Assembly: GCA_963837775.1 (NCBI GenBank)
Contig: CAWIOX010000035.1
Coordinates: 232,994-296,993 of the forward strand
Source: CAWIOX01 sp963837775
Lineage (GTDB): Bacteria; Pseudomonadota; Gammaproteobacteria; Burkholderiales; Burkholderiaceae_D
DNA length: 64,000 nt
Direction: 5' to 3'
In this document: positions 1-8,689 of the stretch, one piece after another
How the letters are laid out: each line of letters begins with the position of its first letter
How positions within the stretch are numbered: position 1 is the stretch's first letter
Notes under the pieces: generated by a model
Databases searched by the model: none
What the model saw: only the letters and a program-made list of their open reading frames with translations
What the model was told of the DNA's origin: nothing
Position numbers and translations under genes: made by a program

Positions 1-55
1 CAAAACCCATTGTTGCAATCAGAGAGGCAATAGCCAGCAATAATTTTTTGAACAT
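1..55 (-). CDS. Partial secreted protein (N-terminus only; possibly ComEA-like)
   Basis: Reading leftwards from an ATG at 55, the first 18 codons give a typical signal peptide: two lysines, then a hydrophobic stretch of Leu/Ala/Ile, then MGF. A purine-rich ribosome binding site (GAAGGA) lies about 7 bases upstream. The gene runs off the left edge, so the mature protein is not visible. In related betaproteobacteria a short exported helix-hairpin-helix protein of the ComEA type often lies beside the heptose kinase gene, which makes ComEA a reasonable guess. Nothing in these 55 bases proves it. Confidence 0.5.
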   Translation of the reverse strand, partial: MFKKLLLAIASLIATMGF

Positions 56-175
56 TTTATTTTCCTTCAGTGGGTGATTAACAAATCGACATTACAAGGT
101 TGCTGCTAAGAGTAACGGCTACGGCGCCAAGAGGTTGACACAATTTAGGCAGTGCCGGAAATAATTTTATGTCAT

Positions 176-1108
176 TCAAGAAAAAAGTTCATCCTTTGTA
201 ACGGTAGCCGTACCAAGCTTACCGACAACAATACCGCCAGCGCGATTCGCAACGGAAACCGCATCATTCATCCCCATGCCAGCCCCCAACATCACCGCCA
301 GAGAAGCGATGACGGTATCCCCGGCGCCTGACACGTCGAAGACTTCGCGCGCCATGGTCGGCACATGCATCACTTCCTGTTCCGTATACAAAGTCATTCC
401 TTCTTCAGAGCGGGTCAGCAACAAGGCCTCGACACCCAGAGAACGCCGTAATTTTTGCGCTTTTTCGGTTAATTCAGCTTCTGTCGCCCAAGAACCTGCA
501 ATATGTCGGAACTCGGATTTATTCGGCGTCAACCAGGAAGCGCCTGCATACCGAGAAAAATCCTCCCCTTTCGGATCGACCAGAACACGCTTGCCCGCCT
601 GCTTTGCTGCGTCAATCATGGCAGCCACATCGGCCAGACTTCCTTTCGCATAATCCGACAATACAATCGTGTCGTAATGCGGCAACAAGGCATTGAATTG
701 ACTTAATTTATCACGCAGCACGGCATCCGTCGGCGGATTTTCAAAATCAACGCGCAACAGTTGCTGCTGGCGACCGATAACACGCAACTTGATGATAGTT
801 GAGATGTTCGCATCGCGGTTCAGAAAACTGCTGATACCGGAATTTAACAGCAAACGCTCGACCGAATCGCCCGCTTCGTCTTGCCCGACAATTCCCAACA
901 AACCGACCTGAGCACCCAGTGCCGCAGCATTACGCGCCACATTGGCCGCACCACCCAAACGCTCCTCACGCCGCTCGACACGGACAATCGGAACCGGCGC
1001 TTCCGGCGATATCCGATTCACCTCTCCGAACCAGTAGCGATCCAGCATCACATCACCCACGACCAATATGCGAGCGGCACTCAGTGCAACTGGCAGCGCC
1101 GTGCTCAT
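176..1108 (-). CDS. rfaE1: D-glycero-beta-D-manno-heptose-7-phosphate kinase
   Basis: This PfkB/ribokinase-family enzyme phosphorylates D-glycero-D-manno-heptose 7-phosphate at C1 in the ADP-heptose pathway for lipopolysaccharide inner core. The protein has 310 residues. It shows the N-terminal glycine-rich sugar-binding motif GGAANVARN near residue 52 and the C-terminal PfkB signature DVSGAGDT near residue 260, whose Asp is the catalytic base. The length matches the kinase domain alone, without the C-terminal adenylyltransferase half of Escherichia coli HldE, so the second activity must be encoded elsewhere (rfaE2). Its start overlaps the ugd stop by four bases (ATGA), so the two genes are probably translationally coupled. 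Confidence 0.93.
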   Translation of the reverse strand: MSTALPVALSAARILVVGDVMLDRYWFGEVNRISPEAPVPIVRVERREERLGGAANVARNAAALGAQVGLLGIVGQDEAGDSVERLLLNSGISSFLNRDANISTIIKLRVIGRQQQLLRVDFENPPTDAVLRDKLSQFNALLPHYDTIVLSDYAKGSLADVAAMIDAAKQAGKRVLVDPKGEDFSRYAGASWLTPNKSEFRHIAGSWATEAELTEKAQKLRRSLGVEALLLTRSEEGMTLYTEQEVMHVPTMAREVFDVSGAGDTVIASLAVMLGAGMGMNDAVSVANRAGGIVVGKLGTATVTKDELFS

Positions 1109-2478
1109 GATCGTGTCAGCACAGAACGGCCGATTCCATGGTATTCAAATCCCGAATCCGCCATAGTTTGCGGCTCGTATAAATTACGACCATCAAATAT
1201 GATCGGCATTGCAAGTTCAGCTTTCACCTGTTCAAAGTCAGGGCTGCGGAACGCTTTCCATTCAGTAACGATAGCCAGGGCATCGGCGCCGGTCAGCGCA
1301 TCCATCGGGCTGGACGCAAAGCGGATGTTTTCCAACAGATCTGGCGTAGCGGCAAAATCGAGCGACAAGACCCGCTGCGCTTCCTCCATTGCCACCGGGT
1401 CATACACTGCAGCGGTGGCGCCAAGCCGGATCAATTCACCCAACAGTACGCGCGAAGACGCTTCACGCATATCGTCTGTATTCGGCTTGAAAGCCAGCCC
1501 CCAGAGTGCAAAATGCTTGCCGCTCAAATCACTGCCAAAGCGGGCAACAATTTTCTTGCCAAGAATATGTTTCTGGTTATTGTTTACAGCTTCGACTGCA
1601 CGCAAAATAAGCAATTCCTGATCATAATCCCGCGCAGTCCGCTCCAGCGCCTGCACATCTTTCGGAAAACAGGAACCACCATAACCACAGCCTGCATACA
1701 GGAAACTATGCCCAATGCGCGGATCAGAGCCGATACCATGACGTACCGCCTCGATATCTGCACCAACCTTGTCCGCCAGATTAGCAAGCTCATTCATGAA
1801 AGAGATACGTGTCGCCAACATCGCATTGGCCGCATATTTGGTAAATTCTGCCGAGCGCACGTCCATCCAGAACGTGCGTTCATGATTGCGATTGAACGGC
1901 GTATACAGCTTTTTCATCAATGCATGCGCCTGCAGGCCTTCAGGTGTGCTGTCGCAACCGATCACGATGCGGTCTGGCCGCATGAAATCCTCTACCGCAG
2001 CACCTTCCTTGAGAAATTCAGGATTAGAAACCACTGAAAATGCTGTCGTCATATCACGCGCATCGAGTTCGGACAGAATTGCCTGGCGCACTTTGTCCGC
2101 GGTCCCGACCGGCACTGTCGATTTATCGACGACCACCTTGAAACCGGTCATGAACTTACCAATGTTACGTGCCGCGCTCACCACATATTGCAAATCAGCA
2201 GAACCATCCTCGTCTGGAGGAGTACCGACCGCGATGAACTGGACATCGCCATGGGCCACGCTTTGCGCCACATCAGTCGAAAATTTCAGACGCCCGGCAG
2301 CACGATTGCGCGCGACGATCTCTTCCAGACCGGGTTCATGAATAGGAATCCCACCGTCATTCAGGATGGCGATTTTACGTGCATCAACATCAAGGCAAAA
2401 TACATCGTTACCAAGTTCTGCCAGACAGGCTCCGGTCACCAAGCCAACATAGCCGGTGCCAATAATCGTAATTTTCAT
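1105..2478 (-). CDS. ugd: UDP-glucose 6-dehydrogenase
   Basis: The enzyme oxidises UDP-glucose to UDP-glucuronate with two NAD+, supplying sugar acids for envelope polysaccharides and lipid A modification. The 457-residue protein begins with a Rossmann NAD-binding motif, GTGYVGLVTGACLAELG (residues 7-23). It contains the active-site signature GYGGSCFPKD near residue 265, whose Cys is the catalytic nucleophile, and a C-terminal UDP-sugar-binding domain. Length and motifs are normal for the family. It lies in a run with the heptose kinase gene downstream (4-base overlap) and lapB upstream, consistent with an envelope-polysaccharide transcription unit. Confidence 0.96.
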   Translation of the reverse strand: MKITIIGTGYVGLVTGACLAELGNDVFCLDVDARKIAILNDGGIPIHEPGLEEIVARNRAAGRLKFSTDVAQSVAHGDVQFIAVGTPPDEDGSADLQYVVSAARNIGKFMTGFKVVVDKSTVPVGTADKVRQAILSELDARDMTTAFSVVSNPEFLKEGAAVEDFMRPDRIVIGCDSTPEGLQAHALMKKLYTPFNRNHERTFWMDVRSAEFTKYAANAMLATRISFMNELANLADKVGADIEAVRHGIGSDPRIGHSFLYAGCGYGGSCFPKDVQALERTARDYDQELLILRAVEAVNNNQKHILGKKIVARFGSDLSGKHFALWGLAFKPNTDDMREASSRVLLGELIRLGATAAVYDPVAMEEAQRVLSLDFAATPDLLENIRFASSPMDALTGADALAIVTEWKAFRSPDFEQVKAELAMPIIFDGRNLYEPQTMADSGFEYHGIGRSVLTRS

Positions 2479-2524
2479 GGTTATCAGAGTGAGAGCGCAA
2501 CACCCTTGCGGGCAGGCCGCGCGT

Positions 2525-3700
2525 TTAGTTCATTACATTCAGTTCTTCGGTTCGGCGCGGTGGATAGGTTTCCCACTGACTGCAGCCGGGACATTGCCAA
2601 TAAAATTGGCGCGCCTTGAAACCGCAGTGGCTGCATTGGTAACGGGCAAGTTTTTGCGCGTAACCATGTACCAGGTTTTTTACCAAGGTCAATTCTGGTC
2701 GTATTTCGGGACGCGCATCCAGCAAACGCGCATCCAGCAATTTATCAAGTCCAAGTAAGGTAGGTGTACGACGCAATTCGTCACTGACCAATTGTTTGGC
2801 CGCCTCAACGCCATCCAGTTCAAGAACCGCCTTGAAAACAACCTCCAGCATATCGATGGAAGATGCCTCAGCCAGATAGGACTTCAGCAAATTGATTCCT
2901 TCTTGCGCACGGCCCACAGCACGATAGCCATCCATCAAGCGCTGTGCGACCAGCGCCACGTGAGGCACGCTTTGTTGTTCAACCCGACGCCAGGCCAGCA
3001 ATGCGCCCTCTGCATCACCTTTCGCTAATATGACATCCCCCGTCAATAATGTGGCACGCACATTTTTTCGGTCGGCGGCCAATGCTTTATCGAGCAAATC
3101 CAGCGCTGCTTCAGGGTGTGTATGCACCAGCTCGTCCTGTGCCAGCTCACAATAGAATTGGGCAATCTCCTTTTGGCGGCCGCCTGCGCCAGACTCCTGC
3201 AGGGCACGCGCGGCATCAATGGCGCGCAACCATTCTTTTTCTCGCTGAAAAATCTCCAGCAGTGCCTTGCGCGCTTGTGGGCTATATTGAGTATCAATCA
3301 AGAGATTGAATGTTTCTTCAGCGCGATCCAGCAAGCCGGCTTTCAGATAATCCTGACCCAGTTCATATTGGGCCTGCATTTGCTGATCTTGCGGCAAATC
3401 AGATCTGACCAACAGGTTTTGATGGACACGGATAGCCCGCTCAGTCTCACCACGGCGGCGAAACAGGTTACCTAGTGCAAAATGTAAATCCACCGTTTCA
3501 GGATCGAGCTTAACGATTTCAATGAAGGCATCAATCGCTTTGTCCGGCTGCTCGTTGAGCAGGAAATTCAAGCCTTTAAAATAACCTTTCGGCAGGCTGC
3601 GCGATTCAGATAGTAATTGTTGAATATCTACCCGCGCGGCAATCCAGCCCAGCGAGAAAAAAACAGGGATGCCTAGCAACCACCAAGTTTCAAATTCCAT
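2525..3700 (-). CDS. lapB: Lipopolysaccharide assembly protein B (TPR scaffold)
   Basis: LapB (YciM) is an inner-membrane-anchored cytoplasmic TPR protein that delivers LpxC to FtsH and so balances lipopolysaccharide and phospholipid synthesis. The 391-residue protein has one N-terminal membrane segment (WWLLGIPVFFSLGWIAARV). Tetratricopeptide helices follow through most of its length. At the C-terminus is a rubredoxin-like metal knuckle with two CxxC pairs (CSHCGF and CPGC) required for function in Escherichia coli. It lies 28 bases downstream of lapA, the usual partner, and just upstream of ugd. Confidence 0.95.
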   Translation of the reverse strand: MEFETWWLLGIPVFFSLGWIAARVDIQQLLSESRSLPKGYFKGLNFLLNEQPDKAIDAFIEIVKLDPETVDLHFALGNLFRRRGETERAIRVHQNLLVRSDLPQDQQMQAQYELGQDYLKAGLLDRAEETFNLLIDTQYSPQARKALLEIFQREKEWLRAIDAARALQESGAGGRQKEIAQFYCELAQDELVHTHPEAALDLLDKALAADRKNVRATLLTGDVILAKGDAEGALLAWRRVEQQSVPHVALVAQRLMDGYRAVGRAQEGINLLKSYLAEASSIDMLEVVFKAVLELDGVEAAKQLVSDELRRTPTLLGLDKLLDARLLDARPEIRPELTLVKNLVHGYAQKLARYQCSHCGFKARQFYWQCPGCSQWETYPPRRTEELNVMN

Positions 3701-3728
3701 GCACGCTCTTATTAGTATTGGGTAGCGA

Positions 3729-4046
3729 TTATTGCTTGTTGATCACAGCATCAGGTTGAGGCGGTTGTGCATGCAAAAGTTGCCGCGCTTCATTCTCCTT
3801 CTGCATCGCCATGATGGTTTTTTTCTGTTTAGACAAATCGCGTCGATGACGGAACACGGTAGGCGTCAATGCCAACACCCCCAGCGTAGCGCCTGCGGCA
3901 AAAAATCCCAACAAAATGAGCACCAAGGGGCCGCGTATTTCGTAATCCAAGAAAAACCGCAAAGCGACTTCCTGCGTATTTTTTAATGCAAAGCCAAAAA
4001 AGACAATAAAAAGCAAGACTGCTATTACCCTTGAGACTAGTTTCAT
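3729..4046 (-). CDS. lapA: Lipopolysaccharide assembly protein A domain protein
   Basis: LapA (YciS) is a small inner-membrane protein that works with LapB in lipopolysaccharide homeostasis. The 105-residue product has two hydrophobic segments, around residues 7-22 and 42-62, separated by a short polar hairpin, then a charged cytoplasmic tail with a predicted coiled region (HRRDLSKQKKTIMAMQKENEARQ in pieces). This is the standard DUF1049/LapA layout. It immediately precedes lapB on the same strand. A terminator-like hairpin separates it from ihfB upstream, so lapAB may have a promoter of its own in the 4047-4112 interval. Confidence 0.92.
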   Translation of the reverse strand: MKLVSRVIAVLLFIVFFGFALKNTQEVALRFFLDYEIRGPLVLILLGFFAAGATLGVLALTPTVFRHRRDLSKQKKTIMAMQKENEARQLLHAQPPQPDAVINKQ

Positions 4047-4112
4047 AGTGCAACTTCCTTAGTCATCGTAATAAGTGTAAGGCTTGTTTATAAAACGAAA
4101 TTGTACGTGAAA

Positions 4113-4140
4113 AAAAACGGCATCCATGGATGCCGTTTTT
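4113..4140 (-). terminator. Intrinsic terminator after ihfB
   Basis: A perfect palindrome has arms AAAAACGGCATCC and GGATGCCGTTTTT around a two-base centre, giving a GC-rich stem flanked by A and T runs. It lies 17 bases past the ihfB stop, on the strand of the minus-direction genes. The symmetry means it could also work on the plus strand. Confidence 0.8.
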
Positions 4141-4156
4141 ATTTTCCGCAAATGAC

Positions 4157-4477
4157 TCAATCATCCATGATCGGTTGCCCAACCATTGCATCAACTCGCT
4201 CACGCAACTCTTTGCCAGGCTTGAAATGAGGTACCCGTTTTTCGGGCACCATCACTTTGTCGCCGGATTTTGGATTGCGACCGATACGCGGCGGCCTGCC
4301 ATTCAACGCAAAACTACCGAATCCACGTATTTCAATGCGCTGACCGGCCGCTAAAGCATCGGTCATCGCATCGAGAATGGTTTTAACCGCGTAATCCGCA
4401 TCTTTTGCAACCAGTTGCGGATAACGCTCGGCCAAGCGTGCTATCAACTCCGACTTTGTCATTGACGAACTCGACAA
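4157..4477 (-). CDS. ihfB: Integration host factor subunit beta
   Basis: This is the HU/IHF-family nucleoid protein that with IhfA binds and sharply bends DNA at specific sites in recombination, replication and promoters. The 106-residue protein starts with the family opening (MTKSELIARLAERYPQL) and carries the beta-arm signature GFGSFALNGRPPRIGRNPKSG, whose conserved proline intercalates into the DNA minor groove. Length is slightly above the usual 94-100 because of a C-terminal extension. It begins two bases after the rpsA stop, so the S1-IHF-beta co-transcription known in proteobacteria is preserved. Confidence 0.96.
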   Translation of the reverse strand: MSSSSMTKSELIARLAERYPQLVAKDADYAVKTILDAMTDALAAGQRIEIRGFGSFALNGRPPRIGRNPKSGDKVMVPEKRVPHFKPGKELRERVDAMVGQPIMDD

Positions 4478-4479
4478 CC

Positions 4480-6192
4480 TTAGTTCTTGTTGTCAAATTT
4501 TGCTTTTAGCAATGCGCCCAGGCTAGTCGTACCAGAAGCAGCATTGGAGTCTGACGACATCTTGCTCATTGCTTCTTGTGTTTCGACATTGTCTTTTGCT
4601 TTGATCGACAACTGGATACCACGTGCTTTACGGTCGATATTCAAAACCATAGCCTCGACTGTATCGCCGACTTTCAGGTGAGTACCGGCATCTTCAACGC
4701 GATCGCGGGAGATTTCGGAAGCACGCAGATAGCCTTCAACTTCGTCGGACAACTGAATCACTGCGCCCTTAGGCTCAACTGATTTAACGGTACCAGTAAC
4801 AACAGCACCTTTGTCGTTCATCGCAGCGTAGTTGTTGAACGGATCGCCTTCGAGCTGTTTAACGCCCAGGGAAACACGCTCACGCTCAACGTCGATGGCC
4901 AACACGATGGCTTCCAGCTCGTCACCTTTCTTGAAGCGACGAACTGCTTCTTCGCCTGTTTCAGTCCAGGACAGATCGGACAAGTGAACCAGACCGTCGA
5001 TATTGCCAGCCAGGCCGATGAACACGCCGAAGTCCGTGATCGATTTGATCGCGCCGCGGACTTTATCGCCCTTCTTGTGCGTCACTGCGAAGTCATCCCA
5101 TGGGTTGGCTTTGCATTGCTTCATGCCGAGGCTGATGCGACGACGCTCTTCGTCGATTTCCAGAACCATGACTTCAACTTCATCGCCCAATTGAACAACT
5201 TTGTTTGGTGCCACGTTCTTGTTAGTCCAGTCCATTTCGGAAACGTGAACCAGACCTTCAATACCCTGCTCGACTTCAACGAACGCGCCATAGTCGGTCA
5301 GGTTCGTGACTTTACCGAACAAGCGTGTGCTTTGTGGGTAACGACGGGACAGGCCAGTCCAAGGATCGTCGCCCAATTGCTTGACGCCCAGGGACACACG
5401 GTTTTTCTCTTGATCGTATTTCAAGACTTTTGCAGTGATCTCTTGACCGACTGTCAGCACTTCGGATGGGTGACGCACACGACGCCATGCCAGATCGGTG
5501 ATGTGCAACAAGCCATCGATGCCGCCCAGATCAACGAATGCGCCATAGTCAGTGATATTTTTGACCACGCCGTTGACGATGGTGCCTTCTTTCAAGGTTT
5601 CCATCAGTTTTTGACGCTCTTCGCCCATCGATGCTTCGATGACGGCGCGGCGCGACAACACAACGTTGTTACGTTTACGATCAAGTTTGATAACCTTGAA
5701 TTCGAGAGTCTTGCCTTCGAATGGGGTAGTGTCCTTGACAGGACGAGTATCAACCAGCGAACCCGGCAGGAATGCGCGGATGCCGTTGGTCAAGACGGTC
5801 AGGCCGCCTTTAACTTTACCATTGACCGTACCAACCACGATTTCGCCGGATTCCATCGCTTTTTCAAGCGCGAGCCACGATGCAAGACGTTTCGCCTTGT
5901 CACGGGACAAGATAGTGTCGCCAAAGCCATTTTCGAGGGATTCGATCGCAACAGAAACGAAGTCACCGATTTGGACTTCGAGTTCGCCTTGATCGTTCTT
6001 GAATTCTTCTACAGGGATAAAGGCTTCGGATTTCAGGCCAGCGTTCACGATGACGAAATTATGGTCAAGGCGGACGACTTCAGCGGAAATCACTTCACCG
6101 GAGCGCATGTCTTGACGTGACAGCGATTCCTCGAAGAGGGCAGCAAAACTTTCCATACCAGCGAATTCGGTAGAGGTAGAAGCAGTAGACAT
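4480..6192 (-). CDS. rpsA: 30S ribosomal protein S1
   Basis: S1 is the large mRNA-binding protein of the 30S subunit that helps start translation on structured or weak-leader mRNAs. The 570-residue protein is made of six successive S1/OB-fold repeats. The recurring signatures ITDYGAFVDLGGIDGLLH, LTDYGAFVEVEQGIEGLVH and ITDFGVFIGLAGNIDGLVH mark the central repeats. Length and repeat count match the full proteobacterial protein. It is located between cmk upstream and ihfB downstream, the conserved arrangement. Confidence 0.97.
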   Translation of the reverse strand: MSTASTSTEFAGMESFAALFEESLSRQDMRSGEVISAEVVRLDHNFVIVNAGLKSEAFIPVEEFKNDQGELEVQIGDFVSVAIESLENGFGDTILSRDKAKRLASWLALEKAMESGEIVVGTVNGKVKGGLTVLTNGIRAFLPGSLVDTRPVKDTTPFEGKTLEFKVIKLDRKRNNVVLSRRAVIEASMGEERQKLMETLKEGTIVNGVVKNITDYGAFVDLGGIDGLLHITDLAWRRVRHPSEVLTVGQEITAKVLKYDQEKNRVSLGVKQLGDDPWTGLSRRYPQSTRLFGKVTNLTDYGAFVEVEQGIEGLVHVSEMDWTNKNVAPNKVVQLGDEVEVMVLEIDEERRRISLGMKQCKANPWDDFAVTHKKGDKVRGAIKSITDFGVFIGLAGNIDGLVHLSDLSWTETGEEAVRRFKKGDELEAIVLAIDVERERVSLGVKQLEGDPFNNYAAMNDKGAVVTGTVKSVEPKGAVIQLSDEVEGYLRASEISRDRVEDAGTHLKVGDTVEAMVLNIDRKARGIQLSIKAKDNVETQEAMSKMSSDSNAASGTTSLGALLKAKFDNKN

Positions 6193-6305
6193 AGGTTTTT
6201 TACTGGTTATCCAGCAGGGGCCGCGACATGCGACTTAAACTGGGTTAGGTTTATCAACACCCGGCAAGGCTTTACGCCTGAACGGACACCAATGGGACTA
6301 CACAA

Positions 6306-6974
6306 TCATTCACTGATTGCTGCATACCAACGCAACACTTGAGCAACTGCCTCATCAGCAGTCATCTCGGAAGTATCCAGCAACAATGCCTCTGGTGCAG
6401 GCTTCAGCGGGGCGGTTGCACGCTGTTCATCGCGCGCATCCCGCTCACTCAAATCCCGCGAGAGGTCGTTAATATTAGCAGAAAAACCCTTGCCAATCAA
6501 TTGCTTATAGCGCCTCTGCGCACGCGCCGCCACACTCGCTGTCAAAAACACCTTCAGCGCGGCATCGGGAAAAATAACCGTTCCCATATCGCGCCCGTCC
6601 GCCACCAAGCCCGGCAAGGCCTTGAAACCCAGCTGCAACTGTACCAACGCCTGGCGCACGGCGGGCAGTGCGGCAATTTTGGAAGCCGCATTACCCACTT
6701 TCTCAGCACGGATTGCATCACTCACATCCTGCCCGGCCAAAAAGACGCCATCGCCGACAAACGAACAGGGCAAGCCTGCGGCCAATGCGGCCAGCGCGAC
6801 CTCATCGTCCAGCGCAATATCGCCCCCCAATGCAGACAGGGCGGTAAGACGGTACAGGGCGCCTGAATCGAGATAATGGAATCCCAATTGCTGTGCGACA
6901 CGTTGCGCAACCGTGCCCTTGCCGGAGGCAGTCGGGCCATCAATGGCGATCACCGGAATCGTAGATTTATTCAT
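6306..6974 (-). CDS. cmk: Cytidylate kinase
   Basis: Cmk phosphorylates CMP and dCMP with ATP in pyrimidine nucleotide recycling. The 222-residue protein opens with a P-loop (IDGPTASGKGTVAQ, residues 8-21). It contains the CMP-binding and LID features LDSGALYR and GRDMGTVIFPDA and the RDARDEQRA segment typical of the family. I chose the ATG at 6974 (MNKSTIPVIAIDG). An upstream TTG in frame at 7016 would place 14 extra residues inside an interspersed repeat. The usual Shine-Dalgarno region is occupied by that repeat, which begins 9 bases upstream, so the repeat forms the cmk leader. Confidence 0.94.
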   Translation of the reverse strand: MNKSTIPVIAIDGPTASGKGTVAQRVAQQLGFHYLDSGALYRLTALSALGGDIALDDEVALAALAAGLPCSFVGDGVFLAGQDVSDAIRAEKVGNAASKIAALPAVRQALVQLQLGFKALPGLVADGRDMGTVIFPDAALKVFLTASVAARAQRRYKQLIGKGFSANINDLSRDLSERDARDEQRATAPLKPAPEALLLDTSEMTADEAVAQVLRWYAAISE

Positions 6975-6982
6975 ATTTTCAT

Positions 6983-7055
6983 GGGGGTATATTGAAAAAC
7001 ATACCTGCTCCCGCAATAATTATCTGCACAATTAAAAATACCCAGTGGAGTATAA
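6983..7055 (-). repeat. Interspersed palindromic repeat, copy 1 (inverted)
   Basis: Read on the minus strand this contains TATACTCCACTGGGTATTTT, then TTGCGGGAGCAGGTATG, then TTTTTCAATATACCCCC. It matches the left end, centre and right end of the copies at 18163, 24432, 25058, 26933, 35132, 57954 and 60331. It is the only copy in this orientation in the window and lies directly upstream of the cmk start codon. Confidence 0.75.
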
Positions 7056-7073
7056 ATCATGGCACTGGATCCA

Positions 7074-7376
7074 TCAGTGAGCGTCTTGCCAGTTCCACCA
7101 CTTCAATTTTGCAGGATCGGGGTTGGGCGTTTGCGCAAAATAAACCGCGCAGCGTGCCACGTACAGCCAGCAACGATCAACATGACCACCCTGCAGTGCG
7201 CACTGCCGCTCATATAATACTTGCGGGTCGCAGCCTTGCAATTCTGCGACACGACGAAAACCCTGATCGTATAAGTCTTGCGCAATACGCGGCCCGACGC
7301 CCGGAATGCGCCGCAACTCTTTGAGTGCGGCGACGTGCTCAGAACAGGTTGTTGTGAGCGACTTGCGCGAAGGCAT
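7074..7376 (-). CDS. Cdd1-like helix-hairpin-helix protein (pathogenicity-locus family)
   Basis: A protein of about 100 residues with an N-terminal helix-hairpin-helix (LRRIPGVGPRIAQDLYDQG). It ends in the conserved CALQGGHVDRCWLYVARCAVYF and NPDPAKLKWWNW segments that define the Cdd1/pathogenicity-locus family. The helix-hairpin-helix implies non-specific DNA binding; the biological role is unknown. The only good ATG in frame, at 7376, puts the start about 38 bases inside the 3' end of aroA. A later non-ATG start cannot be excluded. It lies between aroA and cmk on the same strand and is an addition to an otherwise conserved core order. Confidence 0.72.
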   Translation of the reverse strand: MPSRKSLTTTCSEHVAALKELRRIPGVGPRIAQDLYDQGFRRVAELQGCDPQVLYERQCALQGGHVDRCWLYVARCAVYFAQTPNPDPAKLKWWNWQDAH

Positions 7377-8689
7377 CGAAATACTCCGGGAAGGTCTTGG
7401 CCACGCATTTCGGGTCATTGATCCTTACCGGCACACCCCGGCGCAACGCCCCATTGAGCGTTGCCAGCGAGAAGCACATCGCCATCCGATGATCGTCATA
7501 GGTATCGACCGTGGCTGCCTGCAACTGCGCCGGCGGTGTAATTTTCAGGTAATCCGCGCCCTCTTCCACCAGCGCGCCGAACTTGCGCAGTTCGGTCGCC
7601 ATCGCGGCGATCCGGTCGGTTTCCTTGACACGCCAGCTGGCGATGTTGCGCAGCACGCTGGTGCCGTCCGCATACAGTGCCGCTACCGCAATGGTCATCG
7701 CTGCATCCGGAATATGGTTGAAGTCGGCATCGATGGCTTTCAGCGCACCATTCGATTTGGCCTCGATCCAGTTATCGCCCAGCGTGATGCTCGCGCCCAT
7801 CTGCTCCAGCGCTTCGACAAAGCGCACATCGCCCTGGATGCTGTCGCGGCCGACACCCTCGACCCGCACCGGACCGCCGGCAATCGCGCCGGCCGCCAGA
7901 AAATAGGAGGCCGACGATGCATCGCCCTCAACGTGAATCACTCCGGGGCTGGTGTAATGCTGGGCCGGCGCCACGGTAAACGATTGCCAGCCGGCACGCT
8001 CGACCGTCACGCCGAAGCGACGCATCAGGTTCAGCGTGATCTCGATATAAGGTTTGGAAATCAGTTCGCCGATCACATCGATCGTGACCGCGTGTTCGCG
8101 CGCCATCAACGGCGCCGCCATCAGCAATGCGGTCAGGAACTGGCTCGATACATTGCCGCGCACGTTCAGGCGCTGCGCATGGATGTGACCGCGCCGGATG
8201 TGCAAGGGCGGATAGCCAACCTGACCGGTGTACTCAATCTGCGCCCCGATCGCATTCAGCGCATCAACCAGGTCGCCGATCGGCCGTTCATGCATGCGTG
8301 ACACGCCATGCAGCGTGTAATCGCCACCGATCACGGCCAGGGCGGCGGTCAGAGGTCGAATCGCGGTACCGGCATTGCCCATGAACAAATCCGCCTGGTG
8401 CACCGGCAATACGCCATTCGTCGCCGCTCACACTATAATCCTGCGTGCCCTCGTTCTGCTGCCAGGGAATGCCGAGCTTATGCAAGGCACTCAGCATGAC
8501 CAAGGTATCGTCGGAAGCCAGCAAATCCATGATCTGCGTGTTGCCGTCAGCCAGCGCAGCCAGCAGCAGAGTCCGGTTGGAAATGCTCTTTGAACCCGGC
8601 AGGCGCACGCTTCCTTGCGCATGCATGGCCGGCATCAGGTCGAGATGATGCGGATAGTGTTTTTGATGCTGGGTATGATGTTGCGTCAT
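7339..8689 (-). pseudogene. aroA: 3-phosphoshikimate 1-carboxyvinyltransferase (EPSP synthase), reading frame broken
   Basis: EPSP synthase joins PEP and shikimate 3-phosphate in the aromatic amino acid pathway. The N-terminal part, starting at 8689, has the substrate-binding motif LPGSKSISNRTLLLAALA. The rest, in another frame, has LFMGNAGTAIRPLTAALA, the PEP-site loop, and runs to a normal C-terminus at 7339. The two frames join near 8395-8410, where EWRI should pass into PVHQADLFMGN, so a single-base indel breaks the gene. Apart from the break, total length and order are normal, and the gene sits in the tyrA-aroA-cmk operon with a TAATG junction to tyrA. An assembly or sequencing error is at least as likely as real loss. 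Confidence 0.85.

Noticed and set aside
4984..6120. 378-residue plus-strand frame over rpsA
   Set aside because: Pure antisense of the S1 repeats.
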